Source of the DNA: JAGMES01 sp023128035
Lineage (GTDB): Bacteria > Bacillota > Halanaerobiia > DY22613
DNA: 64,000 bases
Assembly (NCBI GenBank): GCA_030627905.1
Contig: DAOVRZ010000004.1
Span: 41,545 to 105,544 of the forward strand
Reading direction: 5' to 3'
Below, one piece after another: positions 42,037 to 49,646 of this stretch. The notes under the pieces were generated by a model. The model did no database searches, had not been told where the DNA came from, and saw nothing but the letters and a program-made list of their open reading frames with translations. How positions within the stretch are numbered: the first letter of the stretch is position 1; the number at the start of each line of letters is the position of its first letter. A program made the translations under genes and the position numbers.

Positions 42037-42975
42037 ATGTATTTTCCATATTTTCGAGGAAGACAATATGAATTAATAGCTTTGCGTGAGTTAGCTAGTG
42101 AAAATTTGTTGGGGAATCGTATCATTCCCGTTGTTGAACCAGTAAAACTTTCTTCAACTTTGGTAAAAACAATTAAAATTTATCTCAAGGAGAATAAGCC
42201 AATTGCTGTGATTCATAATCCTTCAGTGGGCTCTTTTAGAAGTGATATGAATAACACAGAGAAGGATTCATACAAAAAAGAATTTATGTCATTATTTAAA
42301 GAAGATAATATTATTAAGTCACACATTATAAATGATGATTCTCAAGAGCAATTAAGCGAATTGGAAAATCAAGGAATTGAAAAAAATGAGTTGCTCGTTA
42401 TAAATAATAACAGGGATTCTCTTAAAGTGTACGAAGATGAATTTAATAATGTGGACCCTCGATATGTTTTGATTCCAGATGAAAGAGCTTTTTTGCGTAA
42501 AGTCAAAAATAATAGGGTTTTGTTAGTTGATAAATTTGAGAAGCAGATTAGAAATTCTGATTATAAACATATAACAGATGAATTTTTCTCAGAAGATCAT
42601 TTGTATTTTAAGGAAGAAGGATTTGAAGGATTTGCAGACTATTCTATTATTGGGGACTTTTATTTGGAGTCTGGTTTTGCTCCTTATGCTGTCGCTTTTC
42701 ACATAGTATATTTTGCAAGTGATAAAAGTTTACGAGTAAAACATTTTGTTTCTGATTCTAATGAAGATATTAAAAACCCAGCTAAAAAGTTTTACGAAGC
42801 TGTAGAGAAGTTAGCTCATTGGTATCAAACTGAATCTATTGAGACAACACTGGGATTGGATACTTTACTTAAACATTATGAAAACGAGACATATCCTGGT
42901 CTGGGTAGTGTGAAAAAACTATCTATTATGCATCATCTCGAACTTATTGGAAAATATCTCGCGGGGGAGATTTAA
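42037..42975 (+). CDS. sce7725-like (beta protein-like) protein
   Basis: This 312-residue protein begins MYFPYFRGRQYELIALRELA and continues with IIPVVEPVKLSS and KPIAVIHNPSVGSF, the signature order of sce7725 and the related phage 'beta protein' family. A C-terminal part contains YSIIGDFYLESGFAPYAVAFHIVYF. It appears to be an alpha/beta barrel-like enzyme or binding protein with no known activity. Start after TTTGGAGG, four bases downstream of the nuclease-like gene and one base before the RES gene, so all three are made together. I find no signal peptide or membrane helix. Confidence 0.72.
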   Translation: MYFPYFRGRQYELIALRELASENLLGNRIIPVVEPVKLSSTLVKTIKIYLKENKPIAVIHNPSVGSFRSDMNNTEKDSYKKEFMSLFKEDNIIKSHIINDDSQEQLSELENQGIEKNELLVINNNRDSLKVYEDEFNNVDPRYVLIPDERAFLRKVKNNRVLLVDKFEKQIRNSDYKHITDEFFSEDHLYFKEEGFEGFADYSIIGDFYLESGFAPYAVAFHIVYFASDKSLRVKHFVSDSNEDIKNPAKKFYEAVEKLAHWYQTESIETTLGLDTLLKHYENETYPGLGSVKKLSIMHHLELIGKYLAGEI

Positions 42976-42976
42976 A

Positions 42977-44050
42977 ATGAACTGTTGTGTTAAATGCTTT
43001 AAAGATGATGAGGTAAAAGCAATTATTAGAGGTTTGAACACAAAAGGTGTTTGTGATTTTTGTGGTAAGACTAATGAGTATGTGTATGATACAGATGCAA
43101 ATAATGCCCTTGCCGAGTTGTTTGATGGTTTACTGGAAATATATACGCCTATAGCTAATCTGTCTGATATGTTTCCAAAAGATAGTCTAAGTTTGCTAAA
43201 AGATATTTTATATAATCAATGGAATATTTTTAGACTAGAAAGACACAATATTTATAGATTAATCACAAGTATCTGTCGGGAGAAATATGCTGAATATCCT
43301 GAGATATTTGATATGCCCGTAGGGATACCAGAGTCAAATGATAGTGATTATTTAAAAAAATACAGTATAATCAAAACTTTTACATGGGATGATTTTGTTC
43401 AAGAAATTAAAAGCAAAAATCGATTTCATACTAATTACATAAATAAGAATGTTTTGGGGAAATTTTGTGATTATGTTAAACAACTATATAAAGCTGGTAC
43501 GGTATTCTATAGGGCAAGGATTTGCTCAGACGAATCTGGATTTGACTTTACTAAGATGGGAGCACCTCCAGCTAAATTAGCAACAGCCGGACGTGCAAAT
43601 CCCGAGGGAATAAGTTGTTTGTATTTGGCTGATTCTAAAAAGACCACTTTTCACGAAATAAGAGCTGGCGTTTATGACTATGTAACGGTTGGTGAATTTG
43701 AACTCTTGCAAGACATAGAAGTGATTAACCTTACTAAGATTGATAAAATCAGTCCATTTTTAGATATTGACTTTGCCACTCAACTGGCAATTAATATTGA
43801 TCATTTGAGGAAAATTAGTAATGATATAGCTAAACCATTGAGAAGACATGATACTTCATTAGACTATTTACCTACACAATATGTGAGTGACTACATCAAA
43901 AGTCAAGGCTATAAGGGCATACAATATAAGAGTACTATGTGTCAAGAGGGCTTTAATCTGGCTATTTTTGATGAGTGTTTATTTGAGTGCAAAGAGGTTA
44001 CCGTATATGATATTAAAGCTCTAAATTACTCTTATAGTACAATTGAGTAA
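42977..44050 (+). CDS. HEPN-associated N-terminal plus RES-domain protein (predicted NAD+-consuming toxin or effector)
   Basis: A zinc-ribbon-like start has C4-x2-C7 and C26-x2-C29. An alpha-helical region (~40-170) fits the HEPN/RES N-terminal domain. The RES domain follows: VFYRARIC (Arg), GRANPEGISCLYLADSKKTTFHEIRAG (Glu in FHEIR) and GYKGIQYKSTMC (Ser), so all three name-giving residues are present. RES toxins such as MbcT break NAD+ with phosphate or water. No Xre-type antitoxin is adjacent, so control may come from the partner proteins. It has 357 residues. The ATG follows GGGGGAGATTTAAA, one base after the sce7725 stop. Confidence 0.8.
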   Translation: MNCCVKCFKDDEVKAIIRGLNTKGVCDFCGKTNEYVYDTDANNALAELFDGLLEIYTPIANLSDMFPKDSLSLLKDILYNQWNIFRLERHNIYRLITSICREKYAEYPEIFDMPVGIPESNDSDYLKKYSIIKTFTWDDFVQEIKSKNRFHTNYINKNVLGKFCDYVKQLYKAGTVFYRARICSDESGFDFTKMGAPPAKLATAGRANPEGISCLYLADSKKTTFHEIRAGVYDYVTVGEFELLQDIEVINLTKIDKISPFLDIDFATQLAINIDHLRKISNDIAKPLRRHDTSLDYLPTQYVSDYIKSQGYKGIQYKSTMCQEGFNLAIFDECLFECKEVTVYDIKALNYSYSTIE

Positions 44051-44053
44051 ATT

Positions 44054-44390
44054 TAATGTTGGATTTGTAAGTCAGCAGGATAGAATCAACCAACGGATAC
44101 CATCCATTAGAAGTCTTACCCGTAATCCCTAACTGATAGCTTGGGTTCTCGCCTGTTTTCTGATGAAGAGTCCCACTGCTAATTTATACTTTCTCATCGG
44201 TACATATAAGTTACTCCTTTATTGAGCCAATCCATCTTAATATGATATATTTGATCATTAACTATCTCTTCTGGTACATCAGCTTTTTTAAGACAAATAG
44301 TTTACCGGATAATGGCATAAAACCTCGAAATAAATAATACCATAGCCCCTATCTTTATTTATAATGTATCCTGCCAATAATTATTTGAGT
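44054..44390 (-). pseudogene. decayed gene, several frameshifts
   Basis: Reading the minus strand, three coding-like pieces occur in order in different frames: GYIINKDRGYGIIYFEVLCH, then KADVPEEIVNDQIYHIKMDW, then GENPSYQLGITGKTSNGWYP. They look like consecutive parts of one exported or hydrolytic protein. No start or family could be assigned. It fills most of the gap between the RES gene and tRNA-Trp. Confidence 0.45.
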
Positions 44391-44455
44391 ATAGGAACCT
44401 AATTATAAAACCAGAAGGTCTTATCTAAATACTAAGCTAAATGTTAGTTTAATCC

Positions 44456-44514
44456 TTGCGAAATTCTGTGATTGGTAGTATAATAAAACTGTAGGGTAGC
44501 TTTGGCTACCCTAC
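44456..44514 (+). promoter_or_regulatory. SigA promoter followed at once by a perfect hairpin
   Basis: TTGCGA (44456-44461), 17 bases, TATAAT (44479-44484). GTAGGGTAGC and GCTACCCTAC (44491-44514) form a 10-bp stem that would be the very 5' end of the transcript, a known way to stabilise mRNA. Confidence 0.65.
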
Positions 44515-44541
44515 TTTGTTGTTTAAGGAGGGAACGCTTAA

Positions 44542-44680
44542 ATGACAGAAGAATATACATATGTGGGATCAAAGGTGTGTATATAGACTATTTACGTCAA
44601 TACGATGACACAGTGAGTTTACTTTCTAAAGCTTTTAATAAGTTAGTTTTTTTCAAAAATTTCGATGAAAAAAAAATTTA
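44542..44680 (+). pseudogene. frameshifted small gene before tRNA-Trp
   Basis: MTEEYTYV starts after TTTAAGGAGGG and stops at 44586. A different frame continues as GIKGVYIDYLRQYDDTVSLL from the same point. Promoter, ribosome site and two coding pieces suggest a small gene broken by a one-base change whose 3' end ran toward the tRNA promoter. Family unknown. Confidence 0.38.
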
Positions 44681-44681
44681 C

Positions 44682-44710
44682 TTTACAACCTATCGACAAT
44701 ATGTTATAAT
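44682..44710 (+). promoter_or_regulatory. SigA promoter for tRNA-Trp
   Basis: TTTACA (44682-44687), 17 bases, TATAAT (44705-44710), 26 bases before the mature tRNA. Confidence 0.75.
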
Positions 44711-44736
44711 AACTTCATTGTCTAATAAATTATCGC

Positions 44737-44812
44737 ACGGGTGTAGCTCAGTTGGTAGAGCAGTGGACTCCAAATCCACGTGCCGCGGGTTCAAATCCTG
44801 CCACCCGTGCCA
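44737..44812 (+). tRNA. trnW: tRNA-Trp (anticodon CCA)
   Basis: The 76-base cloverleaf has acceptor ACGGGTG/CACCCGT, D arm GCTCAGTTGGTAGAGC, anticodon stem GTGGA/TCCAC with loop CTCCAAA (anticodon CCA), T arm with GGTTCAAATCC, and an encoded CCA end. It marks the right border of the island that begins at tmRNA. Confidence 0.96.
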
Positions 44813-44851
44813 ATGTTATATTTTAAACTACATAAATTTTAAAATGTTGAG

Positions 44852-44881
44852 AACTTGTTAGTATTGCTAACAAGTTTTTGT
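44852..44881 (+). terminator. terminator after tRNA-Trp
   Basis: AACTTGTTAG and CTAACAAGTT form a perfect 10-bp stem over TATTG, followed by TTTGTTTGTTT. Confidence 0.9.
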
Positions 44882-44950
44882 TTGTTTAGTGCAAGATTTC
44901 CGAGCAATAGGGTAAAAATAAAGATATCAAGGAATGAAAGGGTGATATAC

Positions 44951-45328
44951 TTGAAATCTACTTTTATCCAACCAGAACTAAAGCGGATCTTACAGGAGAC
45001 GAAAAGTGAACAGGAAGTGTCTGCAGCTATTGGATTTGTCGACCATAGATCAGCAGAAAGATTTGCTAATCTGTGTAATCAAGTAGTATTTGATACAACG
45101 CTTCATTTCGAGGCAGGAGAAGAGGATATTACTGATAAATTGCGTCATTACATGTTACAGAATACCATTGATAAGAATATTGAAGCAGTAGGAGAAAAGG
45201 TGACTGCAAATATGCCTAAAGAATTAATTCAGCAGATTGATGAATTTGGAGATGAATTAGGGGTTAATATGATACAATCAGAAGGTCCGGGTGGTCGACG
45301 TGGAAAGGCATGGATGTTGGATATGTAA
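44951..45328 (+). CDS. conserved-looking hypothetical protein, 125 residues
   Basis: I do not recognise a family. The protein is mostly alpha helical and acidic, with ELKRILQETKSEQEVSAAIGFVDHRSAERFANLCNQVVFD near the start and MPKELIQQIDEFGDELGVNM later. It ends in a glycine/arginine turn EGPGGRRGKAWMLDM. The TTG at 44951 is preferred because GAAAGGGTGATA precedes it; an earlier start would run into the tRNA terminator. No signal peptide or membrane helix. It has no operon partner: the next gene has its own leader. Confidence 0.55.
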   Translation: MKSTFIQPELKRILQETKSEQEVSAAIGFVDHRSAERFANLCNQVVFDTTLHFEAGEEDITDKLRHYMLQNTIDKNIEAVGEKVTANMPKELIQQIDEFGDELGVNMIQSEGPGGRRGKAWMLDM

Positions 45329-45441
45329 TTGTAATTATTATTTTAATAATGGTTAAAAAAAGATCTTTTTTTGAATAAATATTGAAATATTTTGCACCGA
45401 AAAGTTGACAAGTGAATATAGTATAATGTGAACAAATACGC

Positions 45442-45492
45442 GACCTCCTGCATATGTTATTATTATCTAATGACATTGAGGAGGTCTTTTTT
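45442..45492 (+). promoter_or_regulatory. hairpin leader that buries the ribosome site and ends in a T tract
   Basis: GACCTCCT (45442-45449) is the exact complement of AGGAGGTC (45479-45486), the only ribosome site of the next gene; six T follow and the ATG is at 45496. TATAAT at 45422 puts the transcript start just upstream. The structure could block translation, terminate transcription, or both, until it is opened. Confidence 0.65.
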
Positions 45493-45495
45493 ATT

Positions 45496-46611
45496 ATGCC
45501 AGAAACTAAAAAAGGACGGATTAAACATGTATTTCCGGGTGGGAATACTTCGAAAGGGTTTTACTCTTTTTATGATTACATTATTCCAGCAGATACAACT
45601 AGAATTTTTATTATAAAGGGTGGTCCTGGTGTAGGAAAGTCAACATTTATGAGGAAAATTGGTGAAGCGATGTTGGAACGGGGATATGATATTGAGTTTC
45701 ATCATTGTTCATCAGATAATGGTTCTCTTGATGGGTTAGTAATTCCTGTAATTGGAGTTGCGTTGATGGATGGAACGGCGCCTCATATTGTAGATCCCAA
45801 AAATCCAGGTTGTGTAGACGAGATTATTCATTTGGGGGATTATTGGGATGAAGAAGGGATGCGTTCAAATAAACAGGATATAATTGAAGCGAATCGAGAG
45901 GTTGGTAGACTTTTTAATCGAGCATACCGTTTTTTGAAAGCATCTCAAGTTGTATATGATGATTGGGAAAGAGCAAATCAGGAAGCAATGGATTATGGAA
46001 AAGCGAATAAGCTGACTGCTGATTTGATTAATAAGGTTTTTAATTGTGAAGTAAGTCCTGTGATGGGTGAAGAAAGGCATCTTTTTGCAAGTGCAATTAC
46101 TCCTGATGGAATGATGAATTACTTGGAAACAATCGTTGGACCATGTGAAAAGCGTTATATTATTGAGGGACGCCCAGGTACTGGTAAATCGACTTTATTA
46201 AAGAAAGTTGCCACCGCTGCAATAGAGCGAGGTTATCATGCAGAGATGTATCACTGTGCCCTAAATCCAGAGAAGATCGAACATGTTGTTATTCCAGAAT
46301 TAAGTGTAGCCTTTACAAAGTCAATAGAACCACATCTTTATTCACCACAAAATGGAGATGAGAAGATTGGTATGGATTATTGTCTAATCCCTGAGATTTT
46401 AGAGAAATATGAAAAACTGGTTGAGGAGAATGAAAAAATCTTCAATCAACTCTTTAATCGTGCAGTGAAATTTATCAGTAAAGCGAAGAAAACTCATGAT
46501 CTGATGGAAGAGTATTATATTCCTAATATGGATTTTGAGGCTATTTCGAAGCTGTGGGAGCATACTTTGGATAGAATTATTGGGTATGCAGAAGAAAAGA
46601 AGAGAACTTAA
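45496..46611 (+). CDS. twin P-loop ATPase of the PRK06851 family
   Basis: Two homologous ATPase modules lie in one 371-residue chain. Walker A motifs are GGPGVGKST (42-50) and GRPGTGKST (225-233). Each is followed by a paired segment, IEFHHCSSDNGSLDGLVIP and AEMYHCALNPEKIEHVVIP, showing internal duplication. The N-terminus KHVFPGGNTSKGFYSFYDYII is typical of the family, which is restricted to Firmicutes and has no assigned function. No membrane helix. Translation is probably controlled by the hairpin that hides its ribosome site. Neighbouring genes give no hint. Confidence 0.82.
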   Translation: MPETKKGRIKHVFPGGNTSKGFYSFYDYIIPADTTRIFIIKGGPGVGKSTFMRKIGEAMLERGYDIEFHHCSSDNGSLDGLVIPVIGVALMDGTAPHIVDPKNPGCVDEIIHLGDYWDEEGMRSNKQDIIEANREVGRLFNRAYRFLKASQVVYDDWERANQEAMDYGKANKLTADLINKVFNCEVSPVMGEERHLFASAITPDGMMNYLETIVGPCEKRYIIEGRPGTGKSTLLKKVATAAIERGYHAEMYHCALNPEKIEHVVIPELSVAFTKSIEPHLYSPQNGDEKIGMDYCLIPEILEKYEKLVEENEKIFNQLFNRAVKFISKAKKTHDLMEEYYIPNMDFEAISKLWEHTLDRIIGYAEEKKRT

Positions 46612-46659
46612 TTGTGAATTCAAATCTTTTAATTTCTTAAGAGGTTGAGTTTAGGAGAA

Positions 46660-46720
46660 AGCCTGTTGAGATATTAATCTTTTGGACTATTTGAGATTAG
46701 TCTTTCAACAGGTTTTTTTT
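46660..46720 (+). terminator. terminator after the twin P-loop ATPase
   Basis: AGCCTGTTGA and TCAACAGGTT pair around a ~40-nt loop, followed by T8. Confidence 0.7.
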
Positions 46721-46829
46721 ATTACATTAATAGTTTGAAAATTCAAATCTTTTATATTAGGAGGTGTTGGATATACTATAAATGCTGGAGTGTTTAAAGT
46801 CAATAAAATTATAAAGGAGGAACATAACA

Positions 46830-47696
46830 GTGCAAGAAATATTTGATGTACTATTAATCTTATCAGCTTTTGGAGGCGGTATCCTTGGTGCGGCAATTGG
46901 TGCTCTTCCTTCTTTTATTTTCTGTGGTTTATTAGTAATTGTGGGTGAAGTTTTGGTAATAGCAGGTGGACCAGCAGTCATTACTTCCAATATAGCTTTT
47001 GGACCTTTCTTTGGCCCACACATTGGATTTGCTGCCGGTGTAGCTGCGGCAGCATATGCTGCGAAAAGAGGTTATATGCCATCAGGAAAGGATACAGCAT
47101 CACCTCTTATGAAATTAGGAAAATGGGACATACTATTTGTAGGTGGTATTTTTGGCGTTGTGGGGTATTTGGTAAACGGATTTTTTGTAGCACTTGGATT
47201 TGCTACTGATACCGTAGCTTTAACAGTAGTTACTTCGGCAATAATTGTTCGTTTAATTTGGAGTAATACAGGAGTATTTGGTAAGTATGATCCAAAATTA
47301 AGTTCTTCACGGTGGAATATTCCAGAATCTATTGCTTGGGTACCATTCCAAATGAATCCTGGACAACTTATAATGATAGGATTAGGTGTTGGTTTAATTT
47401 CAAGCTATGCTGCATTGATCACTGGTAGTGCTGTAATTGGTTTTGGTATAGCTGCAACTTCTCTGATTTTTGCGATGATTATTGGAGGAGTACCAGTTAT
47501 CCACCATATTGCTTTGCCGGCGGCTCTTGCTGCAATAGCTACAAATAGTATTTTTGTAGGTGCACTATTTGGGATTTTAGGAGCATTCGCTGGTGAATTT
47601 TTTGCTCGCATATTTCATGACTGGGGAGATACTCAGATTGACCCACCAGCCGCTGCAATTGCAACATTAACAACTGTAATCCTCTTTGTATTATAA
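46830..47696 (+). CDS. uncharacterised polytopic membrane protein, first gene of the glycerol operon
   Basis: This 288-residue protein is rich in Gly/Ala, with about eight hydrophobic segments (for example LLILSAFGGGILGAAIGALPSFIFCGLLVI, LIMIGLGVGLISSYAALITG and PAAAIATLTTVILFVL). It has no aquaporin NPA boxes and no major-facilitator signature, and I recognise no transporter family. It lies 27 bases before glpK, in the position usually held by the glycerol facilitator glpF, which is absent. It may carry glycerol or a related polyol; this is inference from position only. GTG start after AAAGGAGGAACA. Confidence 0.7.
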   Translation: MQEIFDVLLILSAFGGGILGAAIGALPSFIFCGLLVIVGEVLVIAGGPAVITSNIAFGPFFGPHIGFAAGVAAAAYAAKRGYMPSGKDTASPLMKLGKWDILFVGGIFGVVGYLVNGFFVALGFATDTVALTVVTSAIIVRLIWSNTGVFGKYDPKLSSSRWNIPESIAWVPFQMNPGQLIMIGLGVGLISSYAALITGSAVIGFGIAATSLIFAMIIGGVPVIHHIALPAALAAIATNSIFVGALFGILGAFAGEFFARIFHDWGDTQIDPPAAAIATLTTVILFVL

Positions 47697-47723
47697 TTAA
47701 GAGGGAAAAAGGAGTGGTTATTG

Positions 47724-49217
47724 ATGGAAAAGTATATTTTATCTATTGATCAAGGAACTACAAGTTCTCGAGCTATTGTTTTTAATCAAGACGGTAATAG
47801 TATAAGTGTTGCTCAAAAAGAATTTACTCAAATTTATCCGACACCAGGTTGGGTAGAACATGATCCTGATGAAATCTGGGGTACTACGATTGGAGTAGTT
47901 GCAGACGCATTAGGAAAAGCTGATATTAAACGGAATCAAATTGCTGCAATTGGAATTACAAATCAAAGAGAGACAACTGTTGTTTGGGATGCAAAAACTG
48001 GTAGACCGATTCATAATGCTATAGTTTGGCAAGATCGTAGAACTGCTGAAATTTGTGATAGTCTTAAAGAAAAAGGTTTAGAGGACGAGTTTAGAAATAA
48101 AACTGGATTAGTCGTTGATGCTTATTTTTCTGGAACCAAGATTAAATGGATTTTAGATAATGTAGAAGGAGCTAGAGAAAAGGCTGAAAAAGGTGAATTA
48201 AGATTTGGAACAATCGATACATGGCTGATTTGGAAATTAACTAATGGTAAAGTTCACGTTACCGATTATACAAATGCTTCCCGGACTTTGATATATAATA
48301 TTTTTGATTTAAAATGGGATGAAGGGCTTATGAGTGCTCTTGACATTCCTACATCTATGCTACCAGAAGTTAAACAATCTAGTGAAGTTTATGGAAATAC
48401 AGATGCAGATATTTTTGGCGCTGAAGTGCCAATTGCTGGTATAGCTGGGGATCAACAAGCTGCTACGTTTGGACAGGTTTGTTATGAAAAAGGTATGGCT
48501 AAAAACACATATGGTACTGGTTGTTTTATGTTGATGAATACTGGTGAAGAACCAGTTAAATCTAAAAATGGTCTTATAACAACGATTGCATGGGGAATTG
48601 ATGGCCGTGTAGAATATGCTTTGGAAGGTTCAATCTTCATTGGTGGTGCCTCTATACAATGGCTTCGAGATGAACTTAAAATTATTGATTCTGCTCAGGA
48701 TTCTGAGTATTTTGCTAAAAAAGTAAATGATACAGGTGGAGTTTATGTAGTACCAGCTTTTGCAGGTTTAGGTGCTCCATATTGGGATATGTACGCTCGT
48801 GGAGCAATAGTTGGCTTAACGCGTGGTTCTTCAAAAGAGCATATTATAAGGGCTACCCTTGAATCTATTGCTTACCAAACACGCGATGTATTAGAAGCTA
48901 TGGAAGCAGATGCAGGGATTAAATTGAAAACATTGCGAGTTGATGGTGGGGCGGTTCAGAATGATTTCCTAATGCAATTCCAGGCAGATCTTTTAGGTTG
49001 TGGTGTTGAAAGGCCAACTATCAGTGAGACAACCGCTTTAGGTGCGGCTTATTTAGCTGGTTTGGCAGTGGGTTACTGGAAGAATCAAGAAGAACTTATT
49101 GGAAAATGGAACCTACAAACCTTGTTTACACCTAAAATGGAAGAATCCGAGAGAAGCCAACTGTATGATGGTTGGAAGCGCGCAGTTGAAAGAGCAAAGG
49201 GTTGGATAGTAGAATAA
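47724..49217 (+). CDS. glpK: glycerol kinase
   Basis: It phosphorylates glycerol to glycerol-3-phosphate. The sugar kinase fold shows YILSIDQGTTSSRAIVF (phosphate 1), WVEHDPDEIW, GITNQRETTVVWD, WQDRRTAEIC (glycerol contacts), AGIAGDQQAATFGQ (phosphate 2) and DGGAVQNDFLMQFQADLLG (adenosine). It has 497 residues, standard. The ATG at 47724 is better placed than the TTG at 47721 relative to AAAGGAGTGG. It is followed by repeat copy 3, the palindromic element and a structured leader, then the oxidising genes. Confidence 0.97.
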   Translation: MEKYILSIDQGTTSSRAIVFNQDGNSISVAQKEFTQIYPTPGWVEHDPDEIWGTTIGVVADALGKADIKRNQIAAIGITNQRETTVVWDAKTGRPIHNAIVWQDRRTAEICDSLKEKGLEDEFRNKTGLVVDAYFSGTKIKWILDNVEGAREKAEKGELRFGTIDTWLIWKLTNGKVHVTDYTNASRTLIYNIFDLKWDEGLMSALDIPTSMLPEVKQSSEVYGNTDADIFGAEVPIAGIAGDQQAATFGQVCYEKGMAKNTYGTGCFMLMNTGEEPVKSKNGLITTIAWGIDGRVEYALEGSIFIGGASIQWLRDELKIIDSAQDSEYFAKKVNDTGGVYVVPAFAGLGAPYWDMYARGAIVGLTRGSSKEHIIRATLESIAYQTRDVLEAMEADAGIKLKTLRVDGGAVQNDFLMQFQADLLGCGVERPTISETTALGAAYLAGLAVGYWKNQEELIGKWNLQTLFTPKMEESERSQLYDGWKRAVERAKGWIVE

Positions 49218-49238
49218 GAATAAAACAAGAAAAAAATA

Positions 49239-49354
49239 AGTGAACTCGTCCAGCTAAAGCTGAACATCGGGGCTTCAGTAGGGGATTCTACCCCCACTGA
49301 AGATTAAAAACAATTCCCACCACTTATAGAAGTGGGGGTCTTATCTCAAAAGAT
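49239..49354. repeat. interspersed structured repeat, copy 3
   Basis: Starts AGTGAACTCGTCCAGC and ends CTTATCTCAAAAGAT, like copy 1. It lies 21 bases after the glpK stop and directly abuts the palindromic element at 49357. The inner hairpin CTTCAGTAGGGG..CCCCCACTGAAG could act as a terminator-like fold. Confidence 0.8.
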
Positions 49355-49356
49355 AA

Positions 49357-49480
49357 AATGATTTGACCACAAAAAGTATTTTAGTCGTACTTGCATACCA
49401 TATAAAGTATTGACGCGTCATTTCATTACTTTATATGGTATGCAAGCTCTTGTGCGACTACTTTTTGTGGGCTAATCATA
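49357..49480. repeat. palindromic miniature element, copy B (inverted relative to copy A)
   Basis: Its reverse complement matches copy A at the ends (TATGATTAGCCCACAAAAAGTAGTCGCACAAGAGCT). The inner arms differ (CTTGCATACCATATAAAGTA instead of CTCTCGTACCATATATAGTA) but remain self-complementary through paired changes. Confidence 0.82.
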
Positions 49481-49520
49481 CAATATATTGATTCTACAGG
49501 AATTGGTTGAGGAAATGAGA

Positions 49521-49617
49521 AAGCCATTACTGGAGTAGGAGAGTATGTGCGTTTGTATGTATAAGCTCATGTTTAACTAATGAGTGCAAACCTAACTCCT
49601 TTATTCTGTAATGGCTT
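49521..49617 (+). promoter_or_regulatory. structured leader RNA of the glycerol-3-phosphate oxidising genes, probable GlpP target
   Basis: AAGCCATTAC (49521-49530) pairs perfectly with GTAATGGCTT (49608-49617), then ATTTTTAT. Nested inside are GGAGTAGG with CCTAACTCC (one bulge), GTTTG with CAAAC, and GCTCAT with ATGAGT. The whole can fold into one long terminator-like hairpin. The GlpP antiterminator gene lies in the same operon, and GlpP acts on such leaders in Bacillus, so regulation by glycerol-3-phosphate is likely. Confidence 0.6.
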
Positions 49618-49646
49618 ATTTTTATAGATATAAGGAGGAGAATGAT

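Noticed and set aside
40002..44812. direct att repeats from tmRNA and tRNA-Trp 3' ends
   Set aside because: The two RNA ends share only GCGGGTTC-type T-arm bases. No true duplicated tmRNA end and no integrase gene is seen, so site-specific integration remains unproven.
44502..44861. 119-codon plus-strand frame
   Set aside because: Its second half is tRNA-Trp itself. Only the first part resembles a broken small gene, listed as a pseudogene.
49497..49520. possible fifth SigH-type promoter (ACAGGAA-N16-GAAA)
   Set aside because: The -10 has a mismatch and the expected start would lie inside the leader hairpin.
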